Positions 22,229 through 33,499 are shown, numbered from the stretch's first letter. The stretch: 64,000 nt of DNA from Gautieria morchelliformis (GCA_015179125.1 WHVA01000052.1:248001-312000); one strand, 5' to 3'. Translations and numbers: made by a program. The notes: generated by a model not told the origin, from the letters alone.

Positions 22229-23015
22229 TTAATCTAAAATCCTCAACCTCTGTTTCTTTTGCTCCACCCTCGAGGCACACCCGTCCATGACATAGCGTTT
22301 TTTCTTGTCACGGCACTGATCGCACAAAGTTTCCCGTGGATTACTTGACCACATGCAATCCAGCCCCCTAGACTCGCATGGGTTGCAAGGAGCCTTCTCC
22401 TCTTCATCGCCGTCCCACGTTTTCCGCTTCTTAGTCGCGTGATTTTCCGGTCCTAGCTCACGCAACTCCAGCATCCGATTTAACTTGCTCTTTCGAGCCT
22501 TCTGGAATTCGTCCACCTGTCGTTTCCATTCCCCCACAAGGTTCACCGAAGGAGCGGGTTCCTTTTTTTCCCTTTTCCTTCAGGAGACCGTCTACTTTCC
22601 GCCGAACCTTCCGAGTCTGACTCAGACTCATCCTGAACAATTTTCTAGAAGGATTTTTCAGTTAATACAAGGACATTTCCGCCGGACATTCCCGACTCAC
22701 CTGTTCCTTTTCCGCCTTCTCTGCAGCAGCCTTCTCCACAGCAGCCTTGTCCTCGGCAGCTTTCTTAGCCGCATTCCGTTTCCGTTTCTCTTCGCGGACG
22801 CACTCCTCCTCCTCGCGGCACTCGCAGTCCTTCCTCTCCTGTTCTTTCCGCTCTTTCTCCCGATGCTCCTTCTCTTTCCACGCAGCTTCCTCAGCCTCAC
22901 GTTTTTCAGCCAGTTCCTTTTGCGCGAGCATGTCAGCGAAATGCTGTTTCATCTCGGCACTTGTCATCTTGGAGAAATTGATTGGAGCACTCATGTTGGA
23001 TTGGGAAGAAGACAC
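22229..23015 (-). pseudogene. Antisense zinc-finger gene of gypsy E2, 5' part
   Basis: Exon 1 (23015-22701) starts MSSSQSN and is a highly charged helix (KEKEHREKERKEQERK). A canonical intron follows (22700-22633, GTGAGT...TTCAG). Exon 2 begins DESESDSEGS and, after a frameshift in an A-tract near 22565, encodes a basic region and a cysteine-rich motif CNPCESRGLDC...CDQCRDKKKRY near 22390-22290. The pattern is Cx2Cx6C...Cx2Cx6, with Tyr in place of the sixth Cys. The gene sits 100 bp inside the 3' LTR and points away from it, towards pol. The broken frame and lost Cys indicate decay. Compare the intact six-Cys version in E3. Confidence 0.6.
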
Positions 23016-23115
23016 GTTTGTTCCTCAGCCTATTTTTTAAACTCCGATGTGTTTGTTCACAGGTCACGTGATCCGACCTGTGGTCTCGCGGGGCTTGACC
23101 TTAGAAGGGAGATAC

Positions 23116-23758
23116 TGTTACGACCGTTCATTTCCGACTTCCGACCTTCAGTTCCGCAACACTTTCCGCCCCTCCGATATTTCCGACATTCCGCCCATTG
23201 TTCTATTCCCTTGTTCTTTCGACTCTATTACTCGGACCCACCGGACCCACTTTATCGTTCATCAAGACCATATATCCGGTCACCCTTGTAGTTCATTGTC
23301 AGACATGTCTTCCTGACCCCTTGTCCTTTGCCATTGTTTTACTTTACCCTGAACCCCCCTTGTAGTCCCATTGTTCCCAATTAGTTAGTTCCCACGCATT
23401 GTCTACTCGACTTCCGCTTCCCCTGGAATTTGCTTAGTACTACCCCATTACCTGTTGTCTCAGCTCTTTGTATAAAAGCCTGTCATGTATGTCTGTTATT
23501 CTGCAATCAGATAATCACCTTCGATACTTGATTTCCTTCGCTCCATCTCCTGTTCTTAGCACAGCGAGTCTAGCAAGACCTCAGTCTATCCGCCTTCCGT
23601 CTTCCGCCTCAAGTTCCGACCAACCTTCAGTTCAGTACATTCCGACTTCCGACCCATTTCCGAAATACCTAGGACGATAGTTCATTGGGGGCGCAACCTA
23701 CAAGTTGAAGCCGCTGTCCTTTCCAGTTCCGACTTAGCGGAAATCTCGATACGTAACA
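23116..23758 (+). repeat. 3' LTR of gypsy E2
   Basis: The ends are TGTTACGACC and ACGTAACA, perfect 7-bp inverted ends (TGTTACG/CGTAACA). A TATAAAAG box is at 23471-23478. The internal end just before it (AGAAGGGAGATAC) looks like a polypurine tract. It is followed by AACAC, which belongs to an older E3-family LTR, showing that E2 had inserted into that LTR. A diverged relative with its own target duplication lies at 56652-57223. Confidence 0.9.
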
Positions 23759-24960
23759 AACACAGTGAATGCCCGAATAACTTGTGCGAATAAGTATGCC
23801 GTTCGGCGAATAGGTGAACCAATGAATGTTCACAAGGTAAGAGGGTTGCCCGAACGGGGCTCACCCTATCTACAGTCATAGCGAAATAGCCCGTGGCACT
23901 TGATGATGTAACGTGCAAGGTCTCACGGAAGGGCTGTCTAAGTCTCGACAATCCCTTCGCCAACAGCACAGAAAATGGTTCGAAGGCTAAGGTAACGAAG
24001 ATGAAGTATGAGAACTCACCAGTGGCGCCTAAGTCCTCTGCTAGTCGAAGATGGAAATCTCCAAGAGAAGGCTTAAGACGATGACCACAGCGAGGTCAAA
24101 TTTGCACAAGATGAACGACGTATGATAATTGAACTGGGGAATACACATGCGAATGTAAACTACTTATATCGAATGCTCGTAAGGTATCAGTGAATAGGAA
24201 AGAGGCCGTCACGAGTCAGGGTTGGATAGGGGTGCGCAGTCATGATACAACATAGATGGAGTAAACATACAATAGAATGAGAGAAGAGGGAGAACATGAA
24301 ACGACGGAGAGTGAAGGTGGCGAAGACACCTGTGTACGAAATCATGTCTTGGGGCCCGCATATACACTGCCCTGCACGGGTTCTTCATCTACTGGGTTGA
24401 TCCCACACGACCTACAGGTAGGACGTCCTGCGAACGCACCCTGCTCATATGAACACCAAAAGGGGGTTGGATCGAGAAGCTGATGGAGTTACTGACAAGC
24501 CATCATGCCGGATAGGGATGTCAATCGTGATTTGATGGTGTGCCTGTTGGCGAATGATGCGAGCAGCGAATGGTCGTTCAGCGAAATGCGAGGAAGGGCA
24601 AACAGAGGTGACATAGAGGAGGAGAGGTCGAGGTGGAGGGCGAAGCTGAGCGAACACTGGGGAGGAGTAGCGAAAGGGGAAATGGGGATAACAAGGTGCA
24701 GGAAATACGCAGGTCATGACAATCCAATTACCAGAACACCATCGGAAGAGGGTCGAGCAGAGGAGGTGGTAGACCCAGCGATGACTGCCAAGTCAGTCCA
24801 AAGACGTCGATCGTGCGTTTGATGGCGTGGCTATGGTAATTGGCGCGAACAGTGAGAATCGGTTGCTGAACACGACAATGGCGATCGGAATGAACACGGA
24901 AATGCGGTGAGAAATGGCAGGACAGAGCACCTGAGTATGAGAAATAAACACATCATGACA
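23759..24960 (-). repeat. E3-family LTR lacking its first 41 bp
   Basis: It aligns with 19606-20877 from position 42 to the TGACA end, with scattered differences. The missing start must have been left of E2 before that side was lost. Confidence 0.88.
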
Positions 24961-25878
24961 CAATGAAGTGTGTAACTCGGCGAATAAGGTGAAGCCAATA
25001 AATGTTTAGAAGGTGAGAGGGCTACCCAAACGGGGTTTGCCCTATCTACAGTCATAGTGAAATAGCCCATGATACTTGACGATGTAATGTACAAGGTCTC
25101 ACAGAAAGGTTGTCTAGTAGTAACAATCCTTTCGCCGGTGAAGGTGCTCCTTCAGAGCCCTTTGCCAACAGCACCAACAATGGTATGAAGACTAAGGTAT
25201 GAAGGTGAAGTATGAAAACTCACCAGTGGTGCTTAAGTCCTCCTCTGGTCTAAGATAGTAGTCTATAGATGAGGGCTCAAGACAATAGTCACAGTGAGGT
25301 CAAGTTTTGCACAAGATAGACATATGATAATTGAACTGCAGAATATACATGCAAATGTAAACTACTTATACCGAATGCTCATATGATCTCAGCGAATAGG
25401 AAAGAGGCCATTGTGAGTCAGGGTTGGATAGGGGGGTGCAGTCAGGATACAAATAGATGAAACACATATACAATAGAACTAGGGAGGAGTGTGAACATGA
25501 AACGATGGAGAGGAAAGAGGATAAAGGTATCGATGTAAGAAAACATGCCTTGCAACCTGCATACACGTTACCCTGGATGGACTCTTGGTCTGCTGGGTCG
25601 ATCCCACATGATCTACAGGTAAAACATCCTGCGAATGCACCCCGGCCATAAGAACGCCCAAAGGGGGTTGAATCGGGAGGATGATGGGGCCAGTGATGAA
25701 CCATCACACCGGGTAAGGGATATTGATCGTGTTTGATGGTGCGGCTACTGGCAAATGATGCGAGTAGTGAATGATCATTTGGCAAACCCGGCGAAGAGTG
25801 AATGGAGCAAACATGGAGGTGGAGGGATCGAAAGGGAAAATGGGGGTAACTTGATACGAGAATAAACCGGTCATGACA
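24961..25878 (-). repeat. Second, more diverged E3-family LTR copy
   Basis: It starts inside the family consensus (GGCGAATAAGGTGAAGCC) and ends CCGGTCATGACA. It is more decayed than the copy before it and abuts it directly, which suggests insertion of one LTR into another. Confidence 0.8.
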
Positions 25879-25995
25879 ATGCTCATAAGGTCCGAGGTAT
25901 TTTTCAGAGAGCTTCTTCAAAGGGTGAGTTGTGCGGAAGTTTGATATCTTGTTTGGGCAGCGGATATGTTCTCTCAGAGGTGTTGGTGAAGGTCA
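25879..25995 (-). pseudogene. Short gypsy pol remnant between LTR copies
   Basis: Minus-strand translation shows fragments of the integrase C-terminal region, including KKLSEKYLGPYE. This matches E2 pol around 13970-14005. The remnant is under 120 bp and frameshifted. Confidence 0.75.
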
Positions 25996-26118
25996 TGTCA
26001 AGATTGGATTTGGGTGTTAATATCGCATATTAGTGAACACAGCGAATGTCTGAATGGCTTGTGCGATAAGATATGTAGTTCAGCAAATAATGTAAAGCCA
26101 ATAAAGGTTTATGAGGTA
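25996..26118 (-). repeat. E3-family LTR end fragment
   Basis: The fragment begins TGTCAAGATTGG like the full LTR but stops after about 120 bp. Confidence 0.8.
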
Positions 26119-26584
26119 CACTGGAGGCATGGCAAAATTTCTCAAGTCAGGAAACCCCCTGAAAAATTCTATGGAAATTCCATGTTTCTTGAGAGTTTCC
26201 TAAGATGGTAAATTTAGAGGAAATTTAATGTTTTACAAGAGTTTCCAAAGTTCACGAAATTGTCTAAAAATTGTAAAAATATGACCCAGGAAATTGTGAG
26301 GAAACTGCCTCCAGAAACTGACAGTTTCACCATGATTTCCTATCTAAAGAAATCATGAGTAAATTCTAAATTTCATCAGAGTTTTCTGGTACAGGAAAAT
26401 ATTAGAAAATTGTGCAAATCTTGCCAATAAATCTTGTGAAAATTTTATATTTCTCTATGATTTCCAGAACCCAGAAATTATATTAAATAGTCAGTTTTTG
26501 GGAGCAGGAAATTCATAATATCTCAGAGATTTCCTGAAGATTTCCTGGGGTGGTAAATTGCTCAGAAATCAGAATAGGGCCTTG
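26119..26584. other. AT-rich stretch, no gene seen
   Basis: It is rich in GGAAATTT/TTTCC words and has no open frame of note. It has the look of a decayed non-coding repeat. Confidence 0.5.
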
Positions 26585-26992
26585 ACGATGCACTGGTGAT
26601 GCGCTGACAGTGATGGGCACAAGAGCATGGTGCACTGACAGCGGCAGCCAGTGACAGGCACCAGTGCACTGTGTGCTGAGTGTGTGCTGACAGCAGCAGC
26701 CACCAGCACACAGTGCGCTGACCATGTGCTGACAGCGGCAGCCAGTGATGGGCAGCAGTGCACTGTGGGTTGAGTGTGCACTGACAGCACCAGCCACCAG
26801 CGCACGGTGCGCTGACTGCTCACTGATAGCGATGGGCATCAGCGCATGGTGCATTGAGAGTGCACTGACAGCGCCAGCCCCAGCGCACAGTGCGCTGATG
26901 GTGCACTGACAGCGCCAGCCACCAGGTCATGCTGGCAGGGTGGTGACAGTGCCAGCCAGTGACAGGCACCAGCACACCATGTGCTGACCGTG
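26585..26992 (+). repeat. GC-rich minisatellite
   Basis: Variants of GTGCACTGACAGCGCCAGCC followed by ACCAGCGCACAGTGCGCTGA recur about eight times in units of roughly 42 or 52 bp. Units are imperfect and some are truncated. GTGCAC and AGTGCGCT palindromes are frequent. Confidence 0.85.
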
Positions 26993-26999
26993 CACAAGG

Positions 27000-27660
27000 C
27001 TTCCATCCGGCCCTGGAATTCATTCGTGGCTTCCATCCAAGAGTTTGGCTGGTTGGGTTCAAAGCCCATCCCAGGGTGCCAGCCAGTGTCAAGCATGAAT
27101 GGAGGGCGTGGACATGGTTATTGTACTGGAGGAGCTCATCCCAGTTGTCCTGCCTCTCGTTGACAAAGAGCCAAAGGTACTGTTTGAGCTCTTGGTTGAC
27201 GTGTTCTGTCTGGCCGTCCCCCTGCAGATGATACGCAGTGGTTGTGGCCAGCCTGATCCCAAGCATACAGTACAGTTCTCAGGTGAGCTTGGCAAAGAAC
27301 TGGGGGTGGTCAGAAACTACCTCGTGTGGGAGCCTGTGCAGTTTCCAGACTTTCCGAGGAACAGTCAGGTGGCTCCGAGGGCTATTACTGTGGTCATTGT
27401 TGGGATGAAGTGGGACCTTTTGCTTGTTAGGTCAACTACACACATGACGGCATCATACCCATGTGATTCCTGTAGTTCAACGATGAAATTGATACTAACT
27501 GTATCCCACCGGGACTTGGGAACTGGGAGTGGGACTAGCTCACTGATCGGGGTCGGCGTTGGACCTTGGTGCATAGGCAGAGATCACAGGATTTCATGTA
27601 CTGGCCACCATACCTCGACATCTGTGGCCACCAATAGTTCAGCACTACCAGTTCCAATAT
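27000..27660 (-). pseudogene. Gypsy integrase relic of a different clade
   Basis: Minus-strand frames give VSINFIVELQESHGYDAVMCVVD, near 27530-27450, and ATTTAYHLQGDGQTEHVNQELKQYL, near 27250-27170 (each quoted only in part here: DTVSINFIVEL and GDGQTEHVNQEL). These are the first and third catalytic regions of a Tf1/Tf2-like integrase. Frameshifts and stops separate them. The lineage differs from E1-E3. Confidence 0.8.
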
Positions 27661-27683
27661 CTTCCACCTCCCAGCGTGCCCGG

Positions 27684-28104
27684 TGTTTTGGAACCCTTCA
27701 AGACCTTGGTGTTATTGCTAACGCCTCTGTCTATCAGAATGTGTCGTTTACACGACTAGTAGAATACCAATTCAATGCTCAATGCAGCAGCACAACTCTG
27801 GAAATAATTTAATATTTGTACCTTGGTTGCAATCCGTGTAATAACTAGTCCAAGTTATTACGGCTAGAAGGCAATGCATTTCTTAGCTGCACTGAACAAT
27901 AAACTAAAAGAGTGTGTAGGTTCAAGGACACTATCGGGGCCCAAGAGTATTCCTTTTAATAAAGAGGGAATAGGTTCTGCAGGAGAGTTTGTAAGTGGAT
28001 TGGGTCGACCAACGTCAATGCACTGCAATAACGAGAGAGTAATGTGAATTGGCTTTCGCGCACAACTTGACTTGACTTGTGAAAGTCACTGAACAGGAAA
28101 AACA
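27684..28104 (-). repeat. LTR-like repeat, TGTTTTGG family, partial
   Basis: It begins TGTTTTGGAACCCTTCAAG and is nearly identical for 400 bp to 49475-49886. A shorter copy lies at 55526. Ends and general layout resemble the solo LTR at 10053. The copy ends where a kinase-gene fragment begins. Confidence 0.75.
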
Positions 28105-28110
28105 ATGTGA

Positions 28111-28215
28111 GCGTGGAATTGTGCCTTTTGGTTCCCACCCGCTTGCCCTCCAATCTCGAAGAGTCTTTGGAAGAGTGCTGCATGTGAAAGCTGGGACTGA
28201 TGTTCAGTCATTGCT
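28111..28215 (-). pseudogene. First-exon fragment of the kinase-like family
   Basis: About 100 bp on the minus strand match the start of exon 1 of the genes at 33500 and 37686 (coding MTDTPVPAFTR...), with frameshifts. No more of the gene is present. Confidence 0.75.
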
Positions 28216-28299
28216 AACGGTGGACAGAATTACAATAATTTTCCATTATGACTCGGATCGCAATGTGTCCGACACAACTGTGCAACCTGGAGGATTATC

Positions 28300-29250
28300 G
28301 AAGACAATCCCAACTAATATGCACTTCAAATGCAGTAGTATCAAGTTGCGAGCACCTACCCTTCCTGCCCAGCAAATTGGCTCATCAGCTTACGTCAGAG
28401 ATCAACAGCGACGCGAGCTGCTGACCGGGCCCGGGGCCCTTCTTATGAGGTCCACAACATCCACATAAAACTACCCAATACTTACCGATGTTGATGCCAT
28501 TGAGAGCGTTTCTTGTTCTGAGGGGATGCACCAGCTAAGTCATCTGTGGGATGGGGAGACCAAGAGGAAGGGCCACGTGGATCGAGGGCCGGTCCTGGGA
28601 GACCAAGAGGGAGGGGACGTGATAGTGGAAGAGGAGTGGAAAGTGTAACCTCGAGACTTCCGGGGGTGGGGGAACCCGAGGGTGATGGCGGTGGTGAGGA
28701 AAGCCAAGGCGGGGAGGTTGGGGAAGATGGGAAGGAGTGATTGTTGTGCCCCTGCAACCCTTTGATTCTATTCATTCCCACTTGTGAACCAGTGATGGGA
28801 GGGGTTAATCCATTCGGAAAGGTTGTGGGCGCAAGTATATGTGCTTGAAAACGATGAGCTCCTGACTGAGGGTGATCCAAAAGGCGACCAAAAGATTGAC
28901 AAGGACGGAGTTTTCTAGGGCGGTGAGGTCAGATATAGCCAATCCGCAGAGTACTTGCTCACGTTAGTAACCAATGCTCACGCCGCCAATTCAAAGCGCA
29001 GACATTTGTTCTTCCTCGTCATCATCCCTCCCAACAATATATGCCAGCCATCGAGGCTGCACGGACGTCGGGTTATCAAAACTCTTTGTACTACTTCCCA
29101 CTCATGCGTCAGCTCGTGTGCAGGCAAACAGGGAAAGAACTCATTGCAGCTAGTACAATTCCATTGTGACTAGGAGTGTTACTCTTGTAACTGCAAGAAG
29201 TGCATACAAGAGGATGGCGCTAAGATGCTCCGTGGTTAGCCACGCCTTCC
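28300..29250 (+). pseudogene. Unidentified gene remnant, inverted paralogue of 36640-37621
   Basis: Translation shows QQIGSSAYV, ELLTEGDPKGDQKIDKDG and SQSAEYLLTLVTNA, with stops between. The same sequence, less decayed, occurs in opposite orientation at 36640-37621. A low-complexity G/A-rich block (28550-28740) is shared. I do not recognise the family. Confidence 0.5.
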
Positions 29251-29378
29251 CTATGGCATATTTTCGAGGATGTTCTTAGCTGCACGTAGGTGGCAAATGG
29301 GTACAGGGCGGCTACTACGAAGAGAACTGACTGATACCCTCGCGAAAGGACTCAAGCCTGCAGATCCTGTAGGAGAGT

Positions 29379-29620
29379 TTACCGACTTTCTGTCGTATGC
29401 TTCCACAAAACGCCCTGTAGCGGCACAATCCGTGCTAAGAGGGGGTGGGCATTACGGTGCCTCCAGAGTGTTTCAGAGCTTGGCCGGCAATGAATAACCC
29501 GGTACTCCAGGTGGCGAGGGAGTACAACGTTGCGAAGACGCTGACAAGTGAGAGCCAACGCCAATAGGTCTGCTCTGCTGTCGATGTGAAACACGATCAT
29601 GTCCAGGATTTCATTGGTTG
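29379..29620 (-). pseudogene. F-box protein fragment
   Basis: The minus-strand frame reads NEILDMIVFHIDSRADLLAL, then ALTCQRLRNVVLPRHLEYRV. This is the typical basidiomycete F-box motif with the following PRHLEYRVI segment. It ends in a stop after about 80 residues, and no further matching exons were found. F-box proteins recruit substrates to SCF ubiquitin ligases; this fragment is probably dead. Confidence 0.7.
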
Positions 29621-30945
29621 TCTAGTCATCTTGCGTCGCGCGTCATCTGTGTTCATTGGAGACGCGCTGACGAATGGCTCAATGACTGTCAGCAGGTGAG
29701 GAGATAGCCTGTACTCTTCGGGGGTCACCTTGTGTCGCAAACGCGGTGTTGTTGAGGAGTTTGCGCAGCAAGCTCAGCGCCGAAAACGGCACCCATGCTG
29801 TTGGTGTCCAGCAACGAGGCAAGAGAGGGCTTCCTGCTTCTCCCTTTTCCGGATATACGTACCTTCGTAGGAAGAGGGGAGGGACGCTGCCCTGTAGATC
29901 GCGGCATGCTGGTTAGTGGCAGCCTGGTTAGTGGCAGCCTGCAAAATAGCTCTGGTGATTGCCCGCTGGGTGTCACGCCGACTGCTTTGGTTCTTTGAAG
30001 GAGCCTGAAAGACGATAGCAGAAGCCGACCTATTACCCTTGCATATTTATCATACCGCCAGGCCGCAAGTTTTTAGCTCAAGAGTATAAAACCCGTATAT
30101 AGTACGCACCTGTAGCAGCAGCGCCAGTGATGGAATTTTTCTAGTTGTACAGTTCTGCATGCATATCTTTTGGATGAAGGCTTCAAGCTTTAGAAATGCA
30201 TCAATTGCACGAAAGGGTCCTGCCACGTTGGAGCCCTCCCAAGGCCTTGTTGCTCTATATAGTAGCTTATACTAGCGCCAAATCCCCCACCTGACTCGTC
30301 AGGCCATAAATGTACTGGGAACGAGCTCGATGCATACAACAGCGTCGTCAAATCCCTAATCGCAAATTCATTGGAGAGGGTCCTCCGCTTGATCACCCGG
30401 GTTCTTGTGGCCCATGAAAACCGTCATGCTGACCTCGACAATCCGAAAAAAAGAAAGGTACATAACCTTGACTTAGCGATGAGAGAGAAAGGCGTCGTTG
30501 GCAACTTTGGATGAGCAATGCAATGCCGGGTTACAACATCATGGATAGGATCCTTCCCTGCAAATATGAACTTCACTTTCTAACTTGCGGGGAGTATTGC
30601 GATTGATCTCTGCATCATTGGCAATGACGAGATAACTCCCCTTGTGCAGCAGGGCAAATGTTGGAGGAAGGATGATGGGGCTCAAGTTAACCGATCGTTG
30701 CATACTATATGAACGACCTAGAAGCAAGCAAAAGAACAACATAAATTGATTTTTGGGAGGTTGGGAACAGTATTTGTAATTTTGACGGCAACACTCGACT
30801 ACTGAGTAGCGCACCACGCCAGCTGATGGGAGCCATAGCAGTGGCGTGGAACACGGCTGTAGGATCAAGTCGACCATTGGCTAGGAGGCTAGATTGCTGT
30901 GTCGGTCATCGAAGTTGACGACGACCGCGCTCCATCGTCAAAAAT
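29621..30945. other. No clear gene; 3' region of RPL41
   Basis: Short frames only. A direct 16-bp duplication (CTGGTTAGTGGCAGC) stands at about 29908-29940. The part next to 30946 should hold the 3' untranslated region of RPL41. Confidence 0.4.
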
Positions 30946-31080
30946 TTACTCTAAAGAAGATGGTCAGCTCCACAATGCTAAACGATAACAACTGAGGTTC
31001 AACATACTCGAACGAGCCCTCATCTTTCGGCGTTTGCGCCTAAGCCTGCGAGACCTTTTCTTCTTCCACTTTTCACGCAT
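30946..31080 (-). CDS. RPL41: Ribosomal protein eL41, 25 aa
   Basis: Exon 31080-31008 encodes MREKWKKKRSRRLRRKRRK and then MRARS. The intron 31007-30951 (57 nt, GTATGT...TTTAG) splits the last Lys codon, and the final 5 nt (30950-30946) give AAG plus TAA. The complete 25-residue, Arg/Lys-only helix is the hallmark of eL41, the smallest ribosomal protein, which bridges the two ribosomal subunits. A second intron (31145-31082, GTGAGC...TTCAG) appears to end one base before the ATG and would lie in the 5' leader. The gene diverges from the one at 31283 with about 140 bp between. It is far too short for normal gene callers. Confidence 0.93.
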
Positions 31081-31282
31081 CCTGAAAAATTGAATTATTA
31101 TTCCACAACTTTCCATGTTTTTGATTTATAAGGGAAAGTGCTCACGGATGATCAAGTTGTGGAAGGTGGTGGTTGGGAGACAAGCACCCGACCCCGTACT
31201 GAGCTTGAAATAGGGTTCCTTGTCGGACTTTGAACGACACTGCTACTGTACAGTTGACCTACCCCACGTGACCCTTTTGCAC

Positions 31283-32372
31283 ATGGCGTCAACCAAGCGT
31301 GTCCCGGCTACTTACCACAGTGAGCTATCAGAGTACGCGTCTCTGTTGCGCGCAATCCGCACAACTTCTACGCTTGACATCGTGCCGCAGTTGAGCAAAG
31401 TCAACCCTCATGTAGGAACCTCGGATTGCGTCTCAGATCAGGGGGCTAGCGAGGAAGACCCACAACTGACGGATCCGGACACATTACGAGATGCATCGAT
31501 GTCTACCGAAGATGGTAACATGAAGGCTGGTTCGAAGCGCCGAGCTAAGAATCAGATTTCATCAGCGCGAACTAAGCGGCGGAAGAGGAAAGGGGATGAG
31601 GATCACTGGACGAGATGGCCTTTACTTGAGGAGCACTGCCCACTTCCTGAGTGGACTTTCGATGAAGAAATTATGGCAATTGTTGAACACTGTCTCCGGG
31701 TCCGATCTTCCTCCTCTCAGCGCTCGAACGTTGGTGAAAACGTAGCAACTTTGAGAACCAAAGACCCAGAGGGTGACGACGACTTGAATGATTTTACTCT
31801 ATCGCCTGCTCATCTCTCAGGGTTAACCTCGGAAGTGGCTTCGAAGCTCACCTCGATTTTCGCTCTCCTTGCCTCTCACCGTCCAAGCGCAACTTTCACC
31901 AAACACGGTCGACTTGCTCCTATGAGCTGGCTGGATGTACTCGAAGTCGCCGGCGTGGCTGGGATCTTTGATTTAGCGTGAGGGCCTTTCTCAGTTGCTA
32001 TCTGAGTACCTTCAGACCTGACTTATTGTCTTGGTCCAAATAGCACTGTGGAGGTTGTGAAGGAACGTATGGAGACCATATTCGGCCCATCTCAATCACA
32101 GAGTATGTGCTGTAGATGGTCTGCTCTGTGGTCACTTGTTCATACCTTTGGTAGTCGTCTCTTGCATGCAGGTCCTTGAAGCTTCCAAACGAGCCCTTGC
32201 CGATGCTGAGGCGTCCTTTGGCCTTGACCTTTCAACCATTGGACCGCCTCCCCGCCGTAAGTCATTAGTATCTAGGCACGATGAGGTGTGTAATACGAAG
32301 TACAGGTCGTCGAGAAAAGCAGAAGGCTACGCCTATGCCGGTGGATGGGGAGTGACAAGACGTTGGTGCTGA
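31283..32372 (+). CDS. Probable Rrn9-like RNA polymerase I factor, about 323 aa
   Basis: Proposed exons are 31283-31977, 32044-32101 and 32154-32372, with introns GTGAGG...AATAG and GTATGT...GGTAG; frames join without stops. The start MASTKRVPATYHSELSEY was preferred to the upstream in-frame Met at 31220 because of its context. A basic nuclear-localisation-like stretch (KRRKRK) precedes WTRWPLLEEHCPLPEWTFDE, which resembles the core of the Rrn9 domain of the upstream activation factor for rRNA transcription. The C-terminal half is helical. The exact 3' end is uncertain: another donor (GTGTGT) follows RHDE near 32284. The family call rests on memory of the motif only. Confidence 0.55.
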
Positions 32373-32486
32373 CCTTAGGTAGCATAGGGTATACATGGCC
32401 GTCGATATACTTTGTTAATGACCCAAAGGTTGATTATGGTTCCATCCGTACAGGGTCGTTACTGACGTCATACTCTTACCATAGAT

Positions 32487-32728
32487 TCTTCGAGATTGGG
32501 GGAGCAGCCAGTGGAAACTAAAAGGCACAACTTCGCACGATGTTTGGACCCCTCTCGAACCGTCTTTCCTTGAGCAAGATCTCACATTGTGGAAAAGTGC
32601 CTCCGGAGAATCTTGCAAGAGTTCCACGCCCCTCGCCCAGCGGCCTGACTGATGAATCATTGCCAGCGCCTGCGACAGATGCTCTAGAAAATGGCACTCC
32701 GGTGTATAGTTGTCATGATAAGTAATAC
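32487..32728 (+). pseudogene. Kinase-like family member with internal deletion
   Basis: The first half matches exon 1 of the family (DVWTPLEPSFLEQDLTLWKS). It is joined directly to the C-terminal end (ARVPRPSPSG, PATDALENG), so the whole kinase domain is gone. No introns of the family remain. Confidence 0.75.
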
Positions 32729-33499
32729 CTATCTGTACTCAGTTAAAGACACATTTCGTAGTGGAACACATGAATCAATCCTTCCGAAGTTACATTCTGG
32801 GTACATAACACTGTTGCTATACACCCTGACGCCACACTTTCTACGGTTTCCATTGCGCTGGTATATTTGTAAGGAGGGTATCGTCACTCCTTTAGAGGTC
32901 CTTGATGAGCAACAATGTACACAGGTGAAAATCTTCAAAGTACTCACACTCTTGTGAGGGTTTGGCAGCCCTGCCTGAAAACTGATCTGCAAATGTAAGG
33001 GTGTAGAATGTTTTGTTATTTATCTGAGGTAGACCATATGTCAATATAAATAAATCATAAAGCAATGTGGATGTGATTTGATCTAACCACAGAAGTGTGC
33101 CTATTTGAGGGTAGCAACCCCACATATGTGATGCCATCTAGAGTGAACTTGTACTTTGCCATTGGTGAAAGATGCTGTGTGAATGAGATGGATGGGTGGT
33201 GAGAGGTTTATATATATAGTCCGAGCCTATTATCACCTGCCTGACTTCTATTGTTATTATAACTAGCCGGCTATGAAATGAATCATCACGTCAATCACTC
33301 TAGTGAAATCCGAGGGCAAGTCGCCAAACTGAAAAGTACAACGCATCCATGCAATGAATGCAATAAGTACAGTAGCTGGTGATTACAGCGTAATATCATC
33401 GGGTTCAACCGGGTGGTATTGTCATGGGCGCCGAGCCATTTTCTGGTACTTTCAACATTCTCTCAACTTTCTGCACGCGCGGGAACCCATTGGTGTACA
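32729..33499. other. Intergenic, no gene seen
   Basis: AT-rich sequence with only short frames. The last 100 bp should hold the promoter of the kinase-like gene at 33500. Confidence 0.5.

Noticed and set aside
22485..23291. 268-codon plus-strand frame across the E2 end and LTR
   Set aside because: Phe/Ser-rich mirror of the charged antisense exon and it runs into the LTR; not a gene.
33413..33499. 29-codon N-terminal extension of kinase copy 1
   Set aside because: Not present in copy 2, whose homology begins at the equivalent of 33500.
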